The notes under the pieces are model-generated. The model had not been told where the DNA came from, ran no database searches, and was given only the letters and a program-made list of their open reading frames with translations. Both the position numbers and the translations under genes were made by a program. Positions 5,409 through 7,206 of a stretch of DNA of 7,206 bases are shown in pieces; the first letter of the stretch is position 1, and every line of letters starts with the position of its first letter. Source of the stretch: Candidatus Fermentibacteraceae bacterium (GTDB lineage Bacteria; Fermentibacterota; Fermentibacteria; Fermentibacterales; JCC-6); contig JAUVJW010000090.1 in assembly GCA_030596465.1 (NCBI GenBank), positions 1 to 7,206 of the forward strand. Reading direction: 5' to 3'.

Positions 5409-6352
5409 TACTGCCCCCCTCCCGTAATGCGGAATGCTTTCCATCTGGAAAACTCACCAGTTGCCAGCAGAAGCAATGCCCAGATAAGCCAGCCCAGATA
5501 GTGATCCTTATAGACAAAAAGACCGTTTTCCGGAAGAGTTGATGCTTCAAGAGAGTCTATGGAAGCATATACACTTTCAAGGTCATCTTTGTTGTAAACA
5601 TTGAAAAGTCTGCCGTTGTTAAGCTCTGCTATAGAGGAAAGGGTTTCCCGATCAACCTCGTACCCGCTGTTTTCCATGCCGATGGCTACAGTATAAACTG
5701 CGATACTGTCCCCGTGCAGGATGCTGATTGCTTCCGCGACAGTTATGGGATCCACAACACCTGCTGTTTCCACTCCGTCAGAGAGAAGGACAATCACACG
5801 CCTGTCTGTACTGGAGGAGCCAAGCCCCCTGGCAGCTGTAGCCAGCCCTGACCCGATGGCGGTACCGTCGGTTAGAAAGCCCAGTTCAGCACTGGTTATG
5901 AACCTGGTCAGTGTAGAGTGGTCAAATGTGGGAGGGCATATCGTGATTGGCTCTGCCGCGTAGAGAACCAGACCTATCCTGTCGTTGGGTCGGTTTTCAA
6001 TGAATTCAAGAGCTGCGTCCTTTGCCGCCTCAAGTCTGTTGGGGCTGTAGTCTTCAGCCAGCATGCTTGTGGAAACATCCAGAGCTATAACTATATCAAC
6101 TCCCTCTCCCGCGTCGGGAAGTCTCTCAAACCCGCTCTGAGGTCTTGCCAGCGCTATGATCAGAAAAAGGAGACCGGTCCATGGGATGAATACAGTAAAG
6201 AACCCTCCGGAAGTCACGGTGGGTGTACCGGTAAAAGGACCAGTAAATACAGCGCCTTTTTTTCCATGGGAAGTTTTTTTCTTTATAACAAATGAAATGA
6301 TGATTATCACAAGGTAAAGAAGGAGAATCGGCCACAGTGCGAATCTGATCAT
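5408..6352 (-). CDS. batA: BatA: membrane-anchored VWA-domain protein
   Basis: The 314-residue protein (from the ATG at 6352) has the BatA layout. Two N-terminal membrane helices lie at about 5-23 and 50-69, the second followed by the typical ALARPQ. A VWA domain covers about 85-270, and a last membrane helix about 285-298. The MIDAS metal site is complete: D-V-S-T-S at 92-96, Thr164 in DGTAIGSGLA, and Asp192 in LLSDG. The domain would face the periplasm and bind a divalent metal and a partner protein. Function in the Bat system is not settled; oxygen tolerance was the original proposal in Bacteroides, and envelope or complex assembly is often suggested for MoxR/VWA operons. A GTG three codons upstream is open but poorly spaced from the ribosome site. 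The C-terminus ends in Gly-Gly-Gly-Gln, whose codons carry the ribosome site for batB. The stop overlaps batB as TAATG. Confidence 0.92.
   Translation of the reverse strand: MIRFALWPILLLYLVIIIISFVIKKKTSHGKKGAVFTGPFTGTPTVTSGGFFTVFIPWTGLLFLIIALARPQSGFERLPDAGEGVDIVIALDVSTSMLAEDYSPNRLEAAKDAALEFIENRPNDRIGLVLYAAEPITICPPTFDHSTLTRFITSAELGFLTDGTAIGSGLATAARGLGSSSTDRRVIVLLSDGVETAGVVDPITVAEAISILHGDSIAVYTVAIGMENSGYEVDRETLSSIAELNNGRLFNVYNKDDLESVYASIDSLEASTLPENGLFVYKDHYLGWLIWALLLLATGEFSRWKAFRITGGGQ
5418..5422 (-). promoter_or_regulatory. Shine-Dalgarno deciding the batB start, inside batA
   Basis: GGAGG on the minus strand, nine bases from the ATG at 5408 and formed by the glycine codons at the end of batA. 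The longer open frame starting at 5444 has no ribosome site before it and adds twelve residues before the usual N-terminal membrane segment. The start at 5408 is therefore preferred. Confidence 0.7.
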
Positions 6353-7188
6353 CAGGACCACTCTCCTCTCAGTTTTGCCAGCCTTCGTATAAAGCCTTCT
6401 GCCTTCTCGCGGGAACTGCCCCAGTCAGCAAATCGCTGAAGGATTGTTTCCCTGATGACCGGTGATGCCTGTTCAAGGAATTTCCGCCCTTTTCCTGTTG
6501 ACGCAAGAGTCCTTGAAATCTGGTTAAGAGTGAGTGCCCTGTTTACAATGCCGAACTTCCCGGCCACAGTTGTTCTGAACTGAGCATCTACCTCTGAGTA
6601 CAGTTCTGCCCAGTGACCGTGTATGAAGTGTTCTGATTCAAGCAGTGCAAGTGCTTCGCTCTCCGCTGCTTTTCCCGCTGGAATATGAGAAGTGGGTTCT
6701 GTCCGGATAGAACTCTTTTTGTTTCTTCTTTTCAGCAGGAAGAATGTCAGAGCCGCGGCAATAATAACTCCAACTGTAACCCAAAGCCATGGAAAACCCG
6801 GCGGCATACCCCATACAAGCCAGAAAGATACATTTCTCGCGTAGTCCTCAGGAAGTCCCGGTGGGATATCCATGAATCCTGGAAATGGAGGGAAAGATGG
6901 AATCATGAGAGAATCCGGGAACCATCCTGAAACAACCATCAGGGGTGGTTCCAGATAGAGTGTATCTCCTTCCTCATTCCATGCGGCTAGAACTGGAAGC
7001 GGCAGGCTGTCGGAGAATGTCAGTGGCACAATTATAAAGACACCGCTGTCGGCCTCAAGAACAGAAAACAGGGTATCGGATTTGAGTTCTTCGCAGGAAA
7101 AACCATATGGAATTGCGTAATCTACCTCAACAGGTAAACCGGGATACGCATTTGAAATTGTTGAAAGAAAAAGAAGGATGTGAAGCAT
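6352..7188 (-). CDS. Membrane-anchored Bat-operon protein with DUF4381-like cytoplasmic tail
   Basis: The 278-residue product starts with a short hydrophobic signal-like segment (residues 2-14, ending near SNA). An extracytoplasmic part of about 115 residues follows, rich in Pro and Phe around 96-115 (for example FPPFPGF). A strong membrane helix spans about 133-152 and is closed by a basic stop-transfer run, KRRNKK. The cytoplasmic tail (about 173-278) is helical and contains a pattern like WAELYSEVDAQFR, then KFGI, a Thr-Leu-rich stretch, and a final helix with FIRRLAKL. That resembles the tails of DUF4381 and BatD-type proteins in MoxR/VWA operons. The assignment is by pattern and position, not by a firm family match. 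The ATG has an AAGGAG Shine-Dalgarno nine bases upstream. The stop overlaps the batA start by one base (TGATG), so it should be co-translated with batA. Its exact role is unknown; it could be an adaptor between the membrane complex and a MoxR ATPase encoded off-window. Confidence 0.75.
   Translation of the reverse strand: MLHILLFLSTISNAYPGLPVEVDYAIPYGFSCEELKSDTLFSVLEADSGVFIIVPLTFSDSLPLPVLAAWNEEGDTLYLEPPLMVVSGWFPDSLMIPSFPPFPGFMDIPPGLPEDYARNVSFWLVWGMPPGFPWLWVTVGVIIAAALTFFLLKRRNKKSSIRTEPTSHIPAGKAAESEALALLESEHFIHGHWAELYSEVDAQFRTTVAGKFGIVNRALTLNQISRTLASTGKGRKFLEQASPVIRETILQRFADWGSSREKAEGFIRRLAKLRGEWS
6363..6367 (-). promoter_or_regulatory. Shine-Dalgarno deciding the batA start
   Basis: AGGAG on the minus strand, inside the last codons (Arg-Gly-Glu) of the upstream gene. 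It lies 10 bases from the ATG at 6352 but only one base from an in-frame GTG at 6361. This favours the ATG, which also forms a TGATG overlap with the upstream stop. Confidence 0.65.
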
Positions 7189-7205
7189 CAGTGGGTTCTC
7201 CTTTT
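7188..7205 (-). CDS. Possible 3' end of an upstream gene (partial)
   Basis: Read on the minus strand, the last bases before the first complete gene give an open frame of five codons (K-R-R-T-H) ending in TGA at 7190-7188. That stop shares one base with the next gene's ATG, making the same TGATG junction found elsewhere in this operon. In known Bat operons the gene here usually encodes a DUF58 protein, but five codons cannot identify anything. The call rests only on the overlap pattern and the tight spacing of the operon. Confidence 0.3.
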   Translation of the reverse strand, partial: KRRTH

Positions 7206-7206
7206 C

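Noticed and set aside
5409..5444. Longer batB frame starting at 5444.
   Set aside because: No ribosome site before it; it adds residues before the typical BatB start. The ATG at 5408 has GGAGG and the TAATG overlap.
6353..6361. GTG start for batA at 6361.
   Set aside because: Only one base separates it from AGGAG, while the ATG at 6352 has workable spacing and the TGATG overlap.
1..7206. CRISPR arrays, tRNA or rRNA genes, insertion-sequence ends.
   Set aside because: No spaced direct repeats of the right size, no tRNA-like cloverleaf or rRNA sequence, and no transposase or terminal inverted repeats were seen. The batC repeat is contiguous and coding.

Overview
All supported genes in this 7.2 kb window lie on the minus strand, so transcription runs from the right edge to the left. 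There are two blocks. The right block (about 7206 to 1571) is a Bat (Bacteroides aerotolerance) operon: a membrane-anchored protein with a DUF4381-like cytoplasmic tail, batA and batB (membrane-anchored VWA proteins), batC (TPR protein with an acidic tandem repeat), batD (large extracytoplasmic protein with one membrane anchor), and a five-helix membrane protein resembling the Mpv17/PMP22 family. The left block (about 1562 to 161) is an accessory cassette with its own candidate promoter: a ribbon-helix-helix-like antitoxin of the DUF6364 type, a PIN-domain (VapC-like) toxin, and a class I SAM-dependent methyltransferase.

The genes of each block are packed as a translationally coupled series. 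Junctions are TGATG (first gene/batA), TAATG (batA/batB), ATGA (batB/batC), a 7-nt overlap using a TTG start (batC/batD), a 3-nt gap (batD/Mpv17-like), GTGA (antitoxin/toxin) and TGATG (toxin/methyltransferase). Clear Shine-Dalgarno sequences precede nearly every start. They support moving the batA and batB starts inward from the longest open frames.

The Bat genes should act together in the cell envelope. BatA and BatB each keep a complete MIDAS metal site in a VWA domain held between membrane segments, BatC would supply a TPR scaffold, and BatD a large Ig-like periplasmic region. In known operons of this kind a MoxR AAA+ ATPase and a DUF58 protein come first; here they would lie beyond the right edge. 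The last five codons and stop of an upstream gene may be visible at 7188-7205.

The organism is a bacterium with a membrane-protein-rich envelope, roughly balanced base composition, strong Shine-Dalgarno use and a sigma70-like promoter. Strong Shine-Dalgarno use argues against typical Bacteroidota even though the operon is named after that group; an uncultured diderm lineage is plausible, but I cannot assign a phylum. Nothing here is clearly a wholly new system. The points most worth checking are the Mpv17-like gene ending the Bat operon, the methyltransferase coupled to a toxin-antitoxin pair, an Asp-to-Asn change at a likely catalytic position of the PIN toxin, and the near-perfect 27-bp coding repeat in batC. 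Positions 1-160 contain no gene I can support, only a short dyad.
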